A stretch of 64,000 nt of DNA from positions 133,452,052 to 133,516,051 of the forward strand of contig NC_088201.1 in NCBI RefSeq assembly GCF_037126465.1, given 5' to 3'. Numbering within the stretch: position 1 is the stretch's first letter; every line of letters starts with the position of its first letter. The notes beneath the pieces are model-generated. The model searched no databases. It was not told the DNA's origin and saw only the letters and a program-made list of their open reading frames with translations. The position numbers and the translations under genes are program-made. The DNA is from Ornithodoros turicata (taxonomy: Eukaryota > Arthropoda > Arachnida > Ixodida > Argasidae). Shown in pieces: positions 1 through 11,673 of this stretch.

Positions 1-660
1 CCAGCCGCGGCAAGGCAGGAAAGGATTTGCTGTTCTGAACATTGTTTGTAAAATGCCGAGATCGTACCTACATTGCGTCAGTAGGAAGCGGGTATCCTAG
101 GCACAACTGAAATACCACTGAGAGAGGACAACTTGAGCATAGAGGTTGCAGCCTGCTAAGAGCCTACGGTGACAGTCAAACTGCCGTCCCTACCAATGCG
201 ATGGCTCTTGATTCGTTCCTGAGTGGTGGCGAGGACTACGAGTGCGAGCTCATTTGGGTTGACTTGCATGCGCGATTCGCCTTCGTTAGTGGGCCAGAAG
301 GTGATGGGAATTCCCATTTTTCTGTTCTTTTTGTATGAAACAACAGTGTAGGGAGTGTCGTCATCGAAGTCTTCATTACTGTAAAGGACGATTTCACAGT
401 GAGGACTGTTGTTACGCGATGCGTTGCTAGATGCAACTGAGTGGTTGTCTTCTTCAACTTTACGTCTTTTTTAGTGTCCGTAGAGTGGCCTACCTTCTCC
501 GTCCAGTGAAGAAATACTGGTCGACTTGGTCAAGTTGACGGGAAGACCTTCGGATTCATCCATGGCAAAACAATGCAGCGGCAGGCCGCGCAGATTCGTT
601 GAGGAGCCAGATACAGCCAAAGCGGCTTTGGGAGGCGCTTCTGGTTTGGTGCCAAAACGT
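1..660 (-). pseudogene. decayed non-LTR retrotransposon ORF1-like fragment
   Basis: The reverse strand gives a long near-continuous reading (GTKPEAPPKAA, then MDESEGLPVNLTKST, then GIPITFWPTNEGESRM, then LATTQERIKSHRIG, then GSLTVTV). It is interrupted by an in-frame TAA near 470 and a TAG with frameshift near 150. It then continues MLKLSSLSGISVVPRIP to the window edge. The run 'GSLTVTV...L..LSGI.V..RIP.SY..N.G.I' resembles the RNA-binding ORF1 protein of LINE-type elements in arthropods. I infer an old 5' portion of a LINE continuing off the left edge. The exact clade is not assignable. Confidence 0.5.
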
Positions 661-739
661 CATCCGGTTTCACAGCAAACACAATCTGCGCCAACCACTG
701 TGCCGATTGATATAGTTACCATGTCTGATTTGAGGGAAG

Positions 740-840
740 AGAGTGTCGTATTCGCCTTTCTGTGGCGATCAAATAGCCGCAAGAGGCGTACGCCTCCCGT
801 TTCCAACAAATCAGGAGAGCGAAAGACATAGTTCTGCATG
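740..840. mobile_element. fragment of the CACTCTT foldback MITE family
   Basis: It contains the family core (a TTTCTGTGGC..AAGAGGCGTACGCC arrangement followed by CCGTTTCCAACAAATCAGG) but no terminal repeats, so only the palindromic centre survives. Confidence 0.6.
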
Positions 841-955
841 GCGGCTGGTTTCGTGCGTCCTTAGTCGCGGAACGAGCGGAAGTCTTCGTGGCACCGGAAG
901 TTTTGGCGTGGGATTTTTATGTTTACCCGAGAACGTCATGTCGTGTTGTTATGCA

Positions 956-1204
956 CACTCTTAAAAATGAACTTCACCTCATAGCACGCTCCTAGCCAAC
1001 CATTATCTCGAATGATATCGTTATCTACCCTGATTTGTTGAAAACACGGGGCGTACGCCTTTTCTGTGACAATTATGAACAGCATAAGTGTCACAGAAAT
1101 GGCGTACGCCCCCCGTTTTCAACAAATTAGGGCAGATAACGATATCATTCGAGATAATGGTTGGCTAGGAGCGTGCTATGAGGTGAAGTTCATTTTTAAG
1201 AGTG
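956..1204. mobile_element. foldback MITE, CACTCTT family, full copy
   Basis: This is a near-perfect palindrome of about 249 bp. The ends read CACTCTTAAAAATGAAC and its reverse complement, and the arms contain CTAGCCAACCATTATC, GATTTGTTGAAAAC and GGCGTACGCC. The two arms are joined by a short AT spacer near AATTATGAAC. There is no ORF. Several other copies in the window are flanked by TA, suggesting a TA target site as used by Tc1/mariner-type transposases. Confidence 0.85.
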
Positions 1205-1693
1205 CACGTCATTACTAGGACTAGGTATACATTATGCACCAAAATCTTTCAAAATACGCAAGATTATACTACGAAGCTTTAGCCTAAACTGTATTAAAGT
1301 GGAAATAGGCTAAGAAACGCGTTCTACAAATAAAATATTCGTTTTTTGCAGGAAGATGTAAACAACGTTCACCCTTGCACAATCAGCTATTTGTCATTGA
1401 ACATTGCAGTGTATGTCATCATTAGATAGCAGATTTTTGGGTATTAACTGGTGTTGCTTTTGACCGCATAGCACGCTTAATGTCTATCAGCATCCCGGGT
1501 GATATCGCTCTATATCTTCCACTTAGGTGAGAAAGGGGTTCCACCCCTTTATGTATCAATTTTCCTTCCAATCGGAAAATAAAACGATATTTTGAACGTT
1601 GGTTGGCCTAGAGCGTTTTATCGGATAGAGAGCGCTATCTGTTAGTACCAAAATCATCAATGCGACACTCTTAAAACATAATTTCACATAGCT

Positions 1694-1933
1694 ACACTCT
1701 TAAAAATGAACTTCACCACATAGCACGCTCCTAGCCAACCATCATCCCGAATGACAACGTTCTCGCCCCTGATTTGTTGAAAACGGGAGGCGGAGCCTAT
1801 TCTGTGCCGTGCATAATGGCCACAAAATAGGCTCCGCCTCCCGTTTTCAGCAAATCTAGGGCGAGAACGTTGTCATTTGGGATGATGGTTGGCTAGGAGC
1901 GAGCTATGTGGTGAAGGTTATTTTTAAGAGCGT
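1694..1933. mobile_element. foldback MITE, CACTCTT family, full copy
   Basis: It has the same ends and arms as the 956 copy but is a diverged subfamily whose centre reads GGAGGCGGAGCC instead of GGAGGCGTACGCC. It is flanked by TA on the left, and GTA follows the right end. Confidence 0.85.
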
Positions 1934-2380
1934 AGCCAACCATAGCACCGAATGACAGTATGCTATGTGGTGAGGTTCTGTTGCATTCACAAATTTTTAC
2001 ATTTCATCATGAAAAACTTTGTTAATTGTCATGTCAGGATGTTATTCTGGCATATTTGCTAGCCAGCGAGCTCATCTCCGCTATCTACAGACTGTTAGCG
2101 TCGCTGTGACAGCAGAGGCAGGTTCATCTCGACCCCCATAGCAACATGTCCTCATGCTATCGGAACAGAACTTCACCGCATAGCACATTGTCCGCTAGCC
2201 GTTGTCACGAATGATAGGGTTACCGCTTCAGATTCCAAGAGCGAGGGGGGCGTACGCTCTTGTAGCAATTTAGATATATGATAATTGCCACACAAAGGCG
2301 TACTTCCGTCTCTCTGTCTTCAAATCAGGAGCGTAAACCTTATCATTCGTGGCAGTACTTGGCGCACAGCGTGCTATGGG

Positions 2381-3889
2381 TAAAGTGTACTAGAATAGGG
2401 GTAGTGTGCTCACAGGCGCCGGCTCCTGAAGCTGCTCATGTCGCGTGGAGAGGAGGAAAGCTGGTGGCGCTGCGTACGCATTCACGGGAAACGTAGCCGC
2501 CGCGGCGTTGCCGAGCGGCAGAACAGAACAGTGCCCTAAAATGTTTATTATGCAGTTCAATGGACCATTTTCTTGTGCTTGGTCTCTATAATTACTTCTA
2601 CTAGTGATGCACCAACGAAAATTCTACAGGGAATAGAAAGAATATCGGAAAGTGAAATGGAGCGGCGAGTACAGCTAGTATTCGCGAGCATGATCGCGAG
2701 CGTAACCAGGGACTGTGATCCCGCCCTCCATGGTTGTCAATTCATAGTTTAATTGACCTAGGGAGCATTGGCCTTTTGTCGGAAACATCGTGAATCCCCG
2801 CAGAGGCGCGAATCCAAGATTTTGTCTGAGGGGGGCAAGACAAGTTCCATGCGCATCATCCTAGTTTACATATATCACGTGCAATGATGTCCCTGCCAAA
2901 TAGTGCACTGTGCAAAACAGATGCTCACACCTAGCAGCAACGTACTGAATCTTTTATTGGACTTCACACACGATTTAGTTTCAAGTGTTTTGCCGCTCTC
3001 GTTTGCTCCCCAACCTGACAGATTTCACACCTTTCACAAAGAAATGAAGTGTTGACTTGCTCCAAGATGTTCTGTGCTTCTGTCCGAGAGGATACAGACT
3101 TCTCGTCAAGCAAGACGCGCCCCTCACGTACGCTCTACAGCACAGAACTCCGGCACCATGAACAAACAGCACAATTGTGAAGAACAGAAGGACTGAAAGC
3201 GGGTCTAAGTCGTCGCTTTAATCAGAACAAGTGAGCGAGCCCACGCTATGTTAACTAAAAGAAGAAGCTAAAAGTCCATGCAGGTCAGCTGACCACCAGC
3301 TCCTCTTTTTCCACATACAAGTTTCAAAAACCTTTTCTGACGTGACCTCCATTTCTGAACTCAGCACTGACGTACAGTAAAACACTGAGTTATATCTTAG
3401 CCTAGAAAGACGTGCTTTAAAGCAATTTTGGTCAATTGACCAACATTTTGATGGCATCTGTAGGCTTCCACTGTAACCTTGATCATATGTGGCGCTTGTG
3501 GTTGGCCGAGAAGCAGTCTCCCAGTTGTGATGCATGCACTGAATCGTGCAGAGAATTCTGTCAGCTCCGGTAGTCCGACTGGTTCCCATATGATGCTAGT
3601 TTCGTTTCCAATAGACACAATACTGTCATCAGACCCATGGGTGTCATCACCAACCTCGCAAGGTGTCTTCCTCTTCCTAAACGCTCTTGCACACGGCGCT
3701 TTTTTTTTTTTTTTAACATCCAAGCGTTCATCCGATTGCGCCTTCACGAAAACTCTACCGTTAACACTACGCGCGCGACACCCTGCGGGGCAGTTTCGAC
3801 CTAAACGCTGTCGACATCCGCGGCGTTACTGCTCCCCGTAGGCGCCTTCGTTCAGTGAGCACACTACCCCTATATTCTAGTACACTTTA
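2381..3889. mobile_element. nested TIR element, 1509 bp, 7-bp target duplication
   Basis: The ends are inverted repeats: TAAAGTGTACTAGAATA..GGGGTAGTGTGCTCA at 2381 and its complement ending at 3889 (with a 2-bp TA indel). The host sequence CTATGGG is duplicated exactly at 2374-2380 and 3890-3896. The core contains two minus-strand open stretches (3397-3747 and about 2996-3165). The superfamily is not identified; 7 bp is close to, but not, the 8-bp hAT signature. Confidence 0.8.
3397..3747 (-). CDS. hypothetical basic protein fragment inside the nested TIR element
   Basis: An open frame of 116 codons starts MKAQSDERLDVKKKKK, has a basic nuclear-localisation-like stretch (RAFRKRKTP), and ends LTKIALKHVFLG. 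It lies within the 1.5-kb TIR element and reads from its right end inward. A second open stretch farther along the same strand (about 3165-2996) encodes a Cys-containing segment, FLCERCEICQVGEQTRAAKH, ending in a stop. I do not recognise either; they could be a transposon-borne gene or chance ORFs. No splice sites were proven. Confidence 0.25.
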   Translation of the reverse strand: MKAQSDERLDVKKKKKAPCARAFRKRKTPCEVGDDTHGSDDSIVSIGNETSIIWEPVGLPELTEFSARFSACITTGRLLLGQPQAPHMIKVTVEAYRCHQNVGQLTKIALKHVFLG

Positions 3890-3917
3890 CTATGGGGCCA
3901 AGTTCTGTTCTGTGCAT

Positions 3918-5224
3918 GGACGACGTAAAAGGCACCTCCGAGAGTCAAGTTTTCGGATTCCACTCTATTTTCGGATTGCATTCTGATGGAATCTTTTGCT
4001 GTTTGCGTCAAACGAAAGCAGCATGAAACCAGCGCGGTAGCTCAGACGCGTAGCTGGAACGCGAGTTTTGGGATCATATATTTAGGTTAAAAATAACGTC
4101 AGCATTGGCGAAAGAAAGGTAATGGCACACGTCATATAAACATCAGGCGGAAATATGACGCAGTAATACGACGCACGAAACGTTGTAAACCCGTGCCGTG
4201 CTTGGTAATGTTTTGAGAAGCTTCAAGATATATAGGGCAACGTGGTCTATGTTGAGGACAGTTCAACTATTTTGTTAATAGCAGTTAGTATAATGGCCTA
4301 AATTGTACTATAATTCGTTAACTGAATCCTCAAACCTTGGAGAAATGATCGACAAATTATTGCGGGGCTAAACCAGATATTTCGTACGAGATCAAAATGA
4401 CAGGCTACATGTTTGCATTTGTCCTCAACTTACCACACCCTATGGCTAAGTTGAGGACATAAAAAAATTAATGCCGGGTTGAAATTTTGTCTTTTATTTG
4501 GGCCAGCCGAGACGGTCAGCCACGAGTAGTGCACATGGAAACACAGGGCAATGACACAGCATCATAACGGTGAGGGTATATTTTATTAGCCGAGGAGCAG
4601 AAATGAGCAAATTGGAAGTCAATACTAGCGAAAGTTACAGATGGGACAAAAAAGGCCCCTCTTATCTCGACCACATCTGCAAAGCAGCGTTTGACGTCTT
4701 TCTAAAAAGCCACGTGCGGAACGTCAACATGTTATTTCAAAGCCCAAACGACGACTGTGCTCATCCTGGTATCACAGACGAGAAAAAAATATTGCTAAGA
4801 AAATGCCACACGAAAAACGCAAACTGCCCTCAACTTGCCCTCGTCTTCACGTAGCCTCAGTTTACCCTGCGTTAGAAGGACGCATTCCAAAAATATTGAA
4901 TTTTTCACGAATCTCGAGCCCTATTAACTACGTATTATGATATGCACGCAGCTTCTGCCGTCACACGTCCCTATATCAGGGCAGAGTGAAACTTTGAGAC
5001 ACTTCATAGTTAATCTTAAATGATACTGTCTTGCACTGTCTTGTACCGGATTAGGGCCAAGCGGCACACCTGAGTTCTGAGCCTTAAACAGAACTCGACA
5101 AGCGTGTTTTGCCGTGAAGCTGTGTTTTCGGAGTGTAGCTATGGCAGTACTTTGTGTTACACGGTACCGCCAGACTGAGCTACACGTACCGCACTTTAAA
5201 TCAGCATGGAAGTGTCATTTAACA
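3918..5224. other. no recognisable gene
   Basis: The segment is AT-rich. The longest open frame (4570-4854) has no recognisable domain or splice context. GTTGAGGACA appears at 4253 and TTGAGGACAT at 4450, but no element boundaries are evident. Confidence 0.5.
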
Positions 5225-6313
5225 CAGAGAGTCGAACCGAACCTGGACCCGAACCGAAAACCGTTATTAACCGTTATTTTTGACCGAACCGGAACTGAAC
5301 CGAACCGAAACAGTCGACGCCATCTTGGAGCTGAACCGGAACTTAACCGTTATTAAAATACCTTACCGGTACCCGGTTCAAAAAACGGTTCATGTGGAAC
5401 TAAGAGCGAAACTTTGCATGTTGTTCCTGAGCATAAAAACTACTTTTTTCGTCGTTTTTTTTTTCTTTTATTACCTTCTTAGCCTTCCTGTTCGAAAAAG
5501 TCGTTCCCTGCAGGAATGCTCTGGATTTTCTGGAGTCGCGAAATTAAAACAACAAAGAGAAGGTCACAAAGATAGTGACTTAATACTGTTATGACTACTA
5601 ATATTTAAGGTATACACATGAGCATACAAGGATTAGGGATCAATGGGTAGCGTTCATGAAGTGACATATAGCCTCAGCTATACAGGGTACCCACCCTAAC
5701 TGCATAATTGATGGCTGACACATAGCGCGCGTGAGCTTACATAAGCCCTCTAACAAAGTAAAAGGCCAGCCACCCTCATGCTGACCAGAACGAAAAGAAA
5801 ATACCAAGCATACAAAGTATTCGCGACTACTGACTGGTAATCAATAATTTCAATGACTTAACTGACTTAGGCTAATCTAGCAGGCTCGGTTGACTTTTAT
5901 ATTCCTGCCGAGATTCTTTGAACAACCCAGTGGGTTAATTAGCAACCGCGACATGAGCTACGTGCTGCGACAGTGAACCCAAACCGGTAATTCATGGTCA
6001 TGCCCCTGTCGTAACCATGATGTTGTCTTTCATATCGCGCAAAATCTTTCAAAATCTTGAACGACCGTTAACACCTTCCTGTCCACTTCAAGCACTTCAA
6101 GCACTGTGCTACACAAACGGAAATTTGCTTTAAGCTGCCTGTTATGCTTCATTCCCTCCTGTGACCGCTGAACCGGTTCGTGAACCGAACCGTTTGAAAA
6201 AAAAAAAAACAGGTTCGAACCATTATAGTTGCCTTCCCGATTTGAACCGGAACTGAACCCTTATCGAACCTAAACCCGAACCGAACCGATAAACGTTTCG
6301 GTTCGATTCTCTG
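5225..6313. mobile_element. hAT-type nonautonomous element with AACCGAA-repeat ends
   Basis: The terminal inverted repeats are CAGAGAGTCGAACCGAACC on the left and, reversed, CAGAGAATCGAACCGAAACG on the right. The host 8-mer ATTTAACA is duplicated exactly at 5217-5224 and 6314-6321, the diagnostic hAT target-site duplication. The outer 150 bp on each side are degenerate AACCGAA/GAACCGG repeats and the core (5400-6170) is AT-rich. The small open frames show no transposase motif, so it is probably mobilised in trans. Confidence 0.88.
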
Positions 6314-6782
6314 ATTTAACATGACTCGAAACCCTGCTTAATCTATGAAGCTGTCCACAAGGACTCATGATGCAAAATATTTTCGCTCTGCGGTGTGATG
6401 TCACTCCGCAATAAAATTTACAAAAGACAGTCGAGAAAGCAGTCGCGAACGAGAGACACGAGCCCCGCGTGACGTAGAAACTGCTCAGGGCCTTTTTTCT
6501 TTGTTTCTTTCTTCTCGGCTCACGCACCGCTTATACGTGCTTGAGCTGTGCCTTTGGATGTCACTGGTCACGTGCCGGAGCCCGTGGTACGTCACGACGT
6601 CTTCTGGATCGCCGATGCGCTCTTTGGATGCGGAGAAGGTTTTTTAAAGGCTTGCGGAACAGAACATTGCGCGTGCTCTGTAGGTTACCTGCGCACATCG
6701 TTCTTTGGCAGGAGCTCATTTTATTCGTTGCAGAAGACGTCACATCACGTCACGTTTCGGGGGTCACATCCATGCTTTTTTT

Positions 6783-7022
6783 AAAAACTGAGCTTCACCG
6801 CATAGCACGCTCTGCGCCAACCATTGCCACGAATGATAGGGTTATCGCCTGTGATTGGAAGACAGTGGGAGGCGTACGCCTTTTTGTGGCAATCTTCATA
6901 TATCCAAATTGCCACAAAAAGGCGTACGCCACCCCTCTCTATTGGAATCAGAAGCTTTAACCCTATCATTCGTGGCAATGGTTGGCGCAGAGCGTGCTGT
7001 GCGGTGAAGTTCTGTGTTTAGA
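6783..7022. mobile_element. foldback MITE, CTTCACCGCATAGCAC subfamily
   Basis: This palindrome of about 240 bp has ends GAGCTTCACCGCATAGCAC and the complementary TGTGCGGTGAAGTTC. The arms contain GCGCCAACCATTGCCACG and AATGATAGGGTT, and the centre GGCGTACGCC is repeated on both sides of an ATATATCC-like spacer. It belongs to the same subfamily as the interrupted copy at 2163. Confidence 0.85.
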
Positions 7023-7598
7023 GTGCATGTGCCCATGAATTGGAGTGATAAATATTTTGCAGAAGTCTGCATAAATAGAACCCCCCCCCCTAGAAATCTG
7101 CCATCTGTTTAATGGGTACCTTCATAAAACATAGCTACATTATATAACATGCTGAAGGCCGCCACTGCACAGGATCACTGCATTTGTGAAAGGCACTGGG
7201 TGTACACCCTTGTTAAAAAGGTGTATACTCCGCCCATTTTCGAAAAACCAGGGGACAAAAGGGCGTCATTCGGAATCAGAGTTGGTTATGCGCAGAATTT
7301 CTGTAGGGTAGGGTATACTTATTCGTCATGATATTTAGGGCCTGTTTATAATACCACGTGACGCCGAGGAATGCGCCACCCTTTCAGTGTTTACGAACAG
7401 AAGGCACAACCTGAAGTTGGCTATGGTTCCCAGCGTCAGCGGCTACATGTGGTGCCACGCGGTGTCAGACTGTTTCCTTTTCACTGTCTACTGTTTCACT
7501 GTTTACAAGTAGTCAGATAGAGAGATAATCAGAATAGACAGATTGCGCCGCGCCACACCGCTCGACTGTGCGCCGTCGGACGTCATAGGGCTGGTTTA

Positions 7599-7948
7599 GG
7601 GCCAGTTCTTACTTGGCGTCGCCCGACGCGGCGTCGTGAGCGGGCGGTGGAAGTACAGGCGCATTTCCGCCAACGCGTCAGCGCGCACGATTTTCATGTT
7701 CCCACCACAGTGGCATTCCGTCGTCCAAAGCAGACGAAAAGTCAGGAGGCGTGGCCTTTCTGTGTCACCTAATTGGTCGCCAGCAGTCGTTCTCGGCAGC
7801 TCTCGCCAACGTCGTGCAAGAAGTTCGGCATGGCAGTTTTTTTTTTTTTTTTTGCGCGAAATCTCCTCTCCTGACTCCGGAAATGCGCGTCTATTTCCGC
7901 CGCCCGCCCACGACGGCACGTCGGGCGTCGCCAAGTGAGAACTGGCCC
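7599..7948. mobile_element. PIF/Harbinger-type MITE with TTA target duplication
   Basis: A 350-bp element whose first and last roughly 72 bp are inverted repeats, starting GGGCCAGTTCTTACTTGGCG and ending with the complement. TTA is duplicated on both sides (7596-7598, 7949-7951), the TWA target site typical of PIF/Harbinger. A T-run and CCGCCGCCCGCC-type GC-rich arms fill the middle. A HARBI1-like transposase pseudogene is present at 45.1-48.2 kb in the same window but has no demonstrated link. Confidence 0.82.
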
Positions 7949-8514
7949 TTAGAATACGACGTAGTCTTCGCCCATCGTCGCCCGCGTTGGGCGCCGATAG
8001 CCAGCGTCCGCCACGCAACGCTTCCTCATCCTACCGGGGTCATAGTCTGACGCACACGCAACGAAAACACCACCGGAGATTTTCATATTTCGTAGTGGGA
8101 AAGCAGCCGTGTCTGTACCCGCCTGCTGTATCCGTGTTGGCACTGTACTACTGTAATACGTTTGGTACCCCTAAACATGAACACTGAATTGAATAAGGAA
8201 GTCGCACGCCTTCCGAGCTGTTCTTCTTTTTGCTTGTCTCTATATAGTCTATCCGTCGTTTACTATATAGGCACGGATGCCCCTTTGCAGTTTCGATCAA
8301 AAGCTCAATGGGCGACGCCCCCCCCCCCCCTAGCTTGCTCTTAATATACTAAAAGCAATATAATATACTAGTTAATACTTCTAGTACACCTGGAACCTCT
8401 GCATATTTTTCCTCTTTGCACTTTGTTTATCAGAGCAAAAGAAAGCGAAATTGGTCGTGTTTTTAGAAAGCGTTTGATCATATACTGGGTCATTGTAATG
8501 TGACATATAGTTAC

Positions 8515-8671
8515 CTGCAAGCAGCATGAGGTCGTAGTTTGCAACCAGCCTTTCCCTCATTGTTTTTGTAGGGATAACAGCAGCTATCTGTGCAATCGTC
8601 GTCACTGTAGCCGCAGTCACACTCTTCTTCCCCTTCACGAATATTGTTCCCGCAGTACGCGCCTTCGCTCT
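8515..8671 (-). CDS. ADAM10-like metalloprotease, disintegrin-domain exon
   Basis: The acceptor TATTCCCAG and phase join the preceding exon as DNCFL-E-SEGAYCGNN. It continues IREGEEECDCGYSDDDC, then DSCCYPYKNNEGKAGCKL, and ends HAAC with donor GCAG/GTAACT in phase 2. The CGN...GEECDCG...C.D.CC pattern is the start of the ADAM10 disintegrin domain. The ADAM10-type C-terminal remainder (rest of the disintegrin and Cys-rich regions, transmembrane segment, tail) was not recognised in 1-8514, so the gene probably continues beyond the window. Confidence 0.9.
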
Positions 8672-8978
8672 CTGGGAATATGATGATACAGGTGAGAGCA
8701 ACCTCAAGCTGTGGGGTTGTTCAGGTAGGCAAACGAGCTTAGGCGAGCACTACCTATATGGAAAGCACAACACAGAGAGCCTCCAAGAGCCCAAGTGACA
8801 AGTGAACAAGTATGTAAACGTATTTTTATTCGCGCTGTACAGGGTTGGCGCTCTAAAGGATCAGTCACATTTTCGTGCGTGACATGATACTTCCTTGACC
8901 GATACCTTGTTGACGCACAGACTTCCGTTGCCTCATATTAAAGAATTTATACCAGAGAAACCTACGAAAAAAAAAATT

Positions 8979-9122
8979 GTGGTTACACTGCACTGCGTAA
9001 AAAAATAAACATGGCCATGCAAAGTTTCGTCTCCGTGCAACGGTATAGCGCATAGAAAATTCATGAAGACGAAAATTTGCGCGGTCGTATTCATTTTTTT
9101 TTACGCAGTGCATGACAACCAC
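8979..9122. repeat. short foldback repeat (MITE-like)
   Basis: The arms are GTGGTTACACTGCACTGCGT with A-run at 8979 and its complement ending at about 9122 (T-run, ACGCAGTGCATGACAACCAC). They enclose about 75 bp and contain no ORF. Confidence 0.65.
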
Positions 9123-9425
9123 GATGGTTTCGTATGTCTGTCCTGCACAAATTATTTCCGTGTGGTGGCGGAAGTCTGTCTCTCAACTATATATAGCGTC
9201 ACGCGTGAAAATGTGACCGACCTTTTATAACACCCACCCCGTATTAATTTTCACGAATCACGCACACAGCCATTTGCGAAGTTATTGGCGATTTCACGAT
9301 TCCAGGGTCGTTTCCTTTCGCGGGATAAACGTTCAGCTGTGTTCGCGAGCACAGTTTTTCGCGATTTTTTAGCGGTAGCGAAATTCGCGAAACTTAATAC
9401 AATTCACGAAACATTCAATGAGTGC

Positions 9426-9498
9426 ACGCGCCAGGAGTTGAACCTGGACTCTCCTAATTACCGGTCAGTTATGCTGCCTCTACACCACATGGGCATGG
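9426..9498 (-). ncRNA. tRNA-like sequence (pseudo-tRNA or SINE head)
   Basis: The reverse strand has an A box (TGGTGTAGAGGC) and a canonical B box (GGTTCAACTCC) at tRNA spacing, with an anticodon-like loop CCGGTAA. The acceptor stem pairs poorly and position 33 is C rather than U, so a functional tRNA is unlikely. It may be a SINE remnant. Confidence 0.4.
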
Positions 9499-10162
9499 TC
9501 CTTTCGAAATGATGAGCCTCAAGCCATCAGGGTCGACGGAAAGGTCACACGCTCCTTTCCACTCTGACATGCTTTCTCATTCACTCACTCACACATTCAT
9601 ACACGAGGCAGGTGGCTGTTGAGGACAGATAGGTAAACCAGCTGTGGGGAACTCCATCTAGGGACAAACACAACGCGTTCCTTTGCATATCTGTCTTCAG
9701 CAGCCAGAAAACATGCAAGAGTAAGTGGAAAGGAGCCTATCACCTGTCCGACCGGATGACTTGAGGCTCCCAAATACTGAAAGCGCAAAAAAGTTAAAAA
9801 CGAAAAACGAGGAAAGAAAAAGAAACCTACATTTCGGGATGAAAGATGGCATCACATTTGCAGCAGTGGATAAGGAAGCGATGTTCATCCGTTGCGTCGT
9901 TTGTTATTTAAGCGCGGGAGAAAGCGCAATTTACGTTTTTCTGCTTCTCTTCTTCGCAAGAGCCTTCTCGTCTTCGCGACACGACTGCGAGGCCTCCCAT
10001 TGGTCCCCTCAAAACCCACTCCGCGATCACGGAGCTATGTAGCTGTATCGCGCCTGTTTGAAAGGAGAAACAAGCGAATGCGCAAATTGCGGTTTTTGCC
10101 GCCAGCATGCTTGCATGCTGGCGGCATGCAAGCATGTTGCAAAGCATACTGTCACAGTAAAT

Positions 10163-11313
10163 TATGAAACACCCATTACACACAAAAAAAGGTGTTTCGG
10201 GAAATGTACACCTTTTTCTGTTTCACGGAGTGTAGCGAACAGTGTTAATATCCGTGTTTCAAAAAGAGTATAAAAAATACACCTTTGTTAACCCCAGAAG
10301 GCGAAACTAGAAAAAAAAAAGAAAGAAACGTGTTACGCTTTTACGCCATTCTGCATCTTGTGTACACTCTTTCAACTCCAATCGTGTAAAAAATGATGTT
10401 CTCAAGAAAGGCAAATAAAATGATGCCAATCGTTCGTAGCTGCGGAATAACATGAAACGGCTAGAGCGTGTGGTCGCTTTGGTGAAATTGTGCGTCCTAC
10501 GTAATGCGCATGCGCGGCACTCGGGCCGGTCGATTGATCCGAGCGAAAATGTCTGTGGTTATGGGCTCTAGTGACAATGGTAGCGGCAGGTCAAGTAAAA
10601 AACGCAATGCCTGATAGAAAGGGATATCTGTTCTGTCACGCTAGGTGCCTCGAAGTTACTGCAGATGCAGTGCGAGCTGCTGATGCGTTTCTCCGTCACC
10701 GCCATCAAAGAGTCTCGCTTCTCCGTACTCCGAGGAGCGAAGTTTTGGGTTTTAGAGTACTTGAATTCCGATGGGGGATGCTGAGGGATGTCTGGCACCG
10801 ATAGTTCCTGCTCTTCGTTTTTAACACGATGGCAGTACTATTTTTGAGGCGTGATGGGAGGCAAGCTTGCGCTTGTCCCATCGTACAGTTGGCAATACGA
10901 CTACCTGGATCCCTGAGCAAGATGGGCACTGCACGTGTTGTTTGCTTTTAGGGTGACTCAGTCTTTTCTTCTTTTTTATTTCACACGATTCAACGTACAT
11001 CAGTTAGGTCTGCACGAGAAAAAAAAAAGAAAAGAAAGGAGAGACGAATATCGGACCAATATTGGTGTGCTGCCGAGGGTTTGCAGGCCCGAGCCCAACG
11101 TACGAGCCGTGCTGCAGTCCTGTCGTGAACACCATTTCAATTGGCGTATTCCTTACAAAACACACGGTTTTTTTTTCTCTTCAACACACGATTTGAAATG
11201 GTGTTCCGTGTAAAAAACACCATTTAGAAAAGTGTACAGGGGTTTAGAAATGTGTAGTAAAAGGAGTGCGCTATAGGACAAGCCATGTACACTGAGAGGG
11301 GTGTTTCGTGGGC
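10163..11313. mobile_element. AACACC-repeat TIR element interrupted by another element
   Basis: The left end TGAAACACCCATTACAC and right end GGGGTGTTTCGTGG form short inverted repeats. Both flanks are rich in ACACC/GGTGT motifs (10163-10440 and 11080-11313). The middle, about 10440-11080, is a reversed partial copy of the CCAATATTGG element described at 32350, recognisable by TTGGCAATACGACTAC, AATGCGCATGCGCG and CACCAATATTGG. The exact junctions are uncertain. Confidence 0.5.
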
Positions 11314-11673
11314 ATTATCAGCTTGATGAGCCTATCAGCCGACGCATTTTTCCCGCTTCTTGCCCACCACAGCAAAATATAACCTCGAACCAGTTTTCTC
11401 GTGAAGTCACATCACATGTTTGTAAACAGAGGGTCGTCTATATAACGAACGACGCAACACATGAATCTTGCGATAAAAGAATGAATGAAATATGGATCTT
11501 GTTCCGTTGTATTGTTATTGAGGTTACAAAATCTCGCATTGTCCGAGGATATTTTTTTACGCTTGAGTTGCATTCAGCGATGAAAGAAGAAATGATGAAA
11601 TTTGACTGAACCCCGAGACAAGGAAAACCAGTTAGCCTGCATTTTTACTCTTATTGAAATAAGAAATATTCAC

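Larger units (their letters stand above)
2163..3917. mobile_element. foldback MITE (CAGAACTTCACC subfamily) split by a nested element
   Basis: The left part (2163-2380) and short right tail (3897-3917) together make one MITE of the subfamily also seen at 6783-7022 (ends AACTTCACCGCATAGCAC, arms TCACGAATGATAGGGTTA). A 1.5-kb TIR element lies between them, with CTATGGG repeated at each junction. The MITE is therefore older than the insertion. Confidence 0.75.

Noticed and set aside
9426..9498. Functional tRNA-Thr(GGT) on the minus strand
   Set aside because: The A and B boxes are good, but the acceptor stem pairs poorly and the anticodon loop lacks U33, so it is listed only as tRNA-like.
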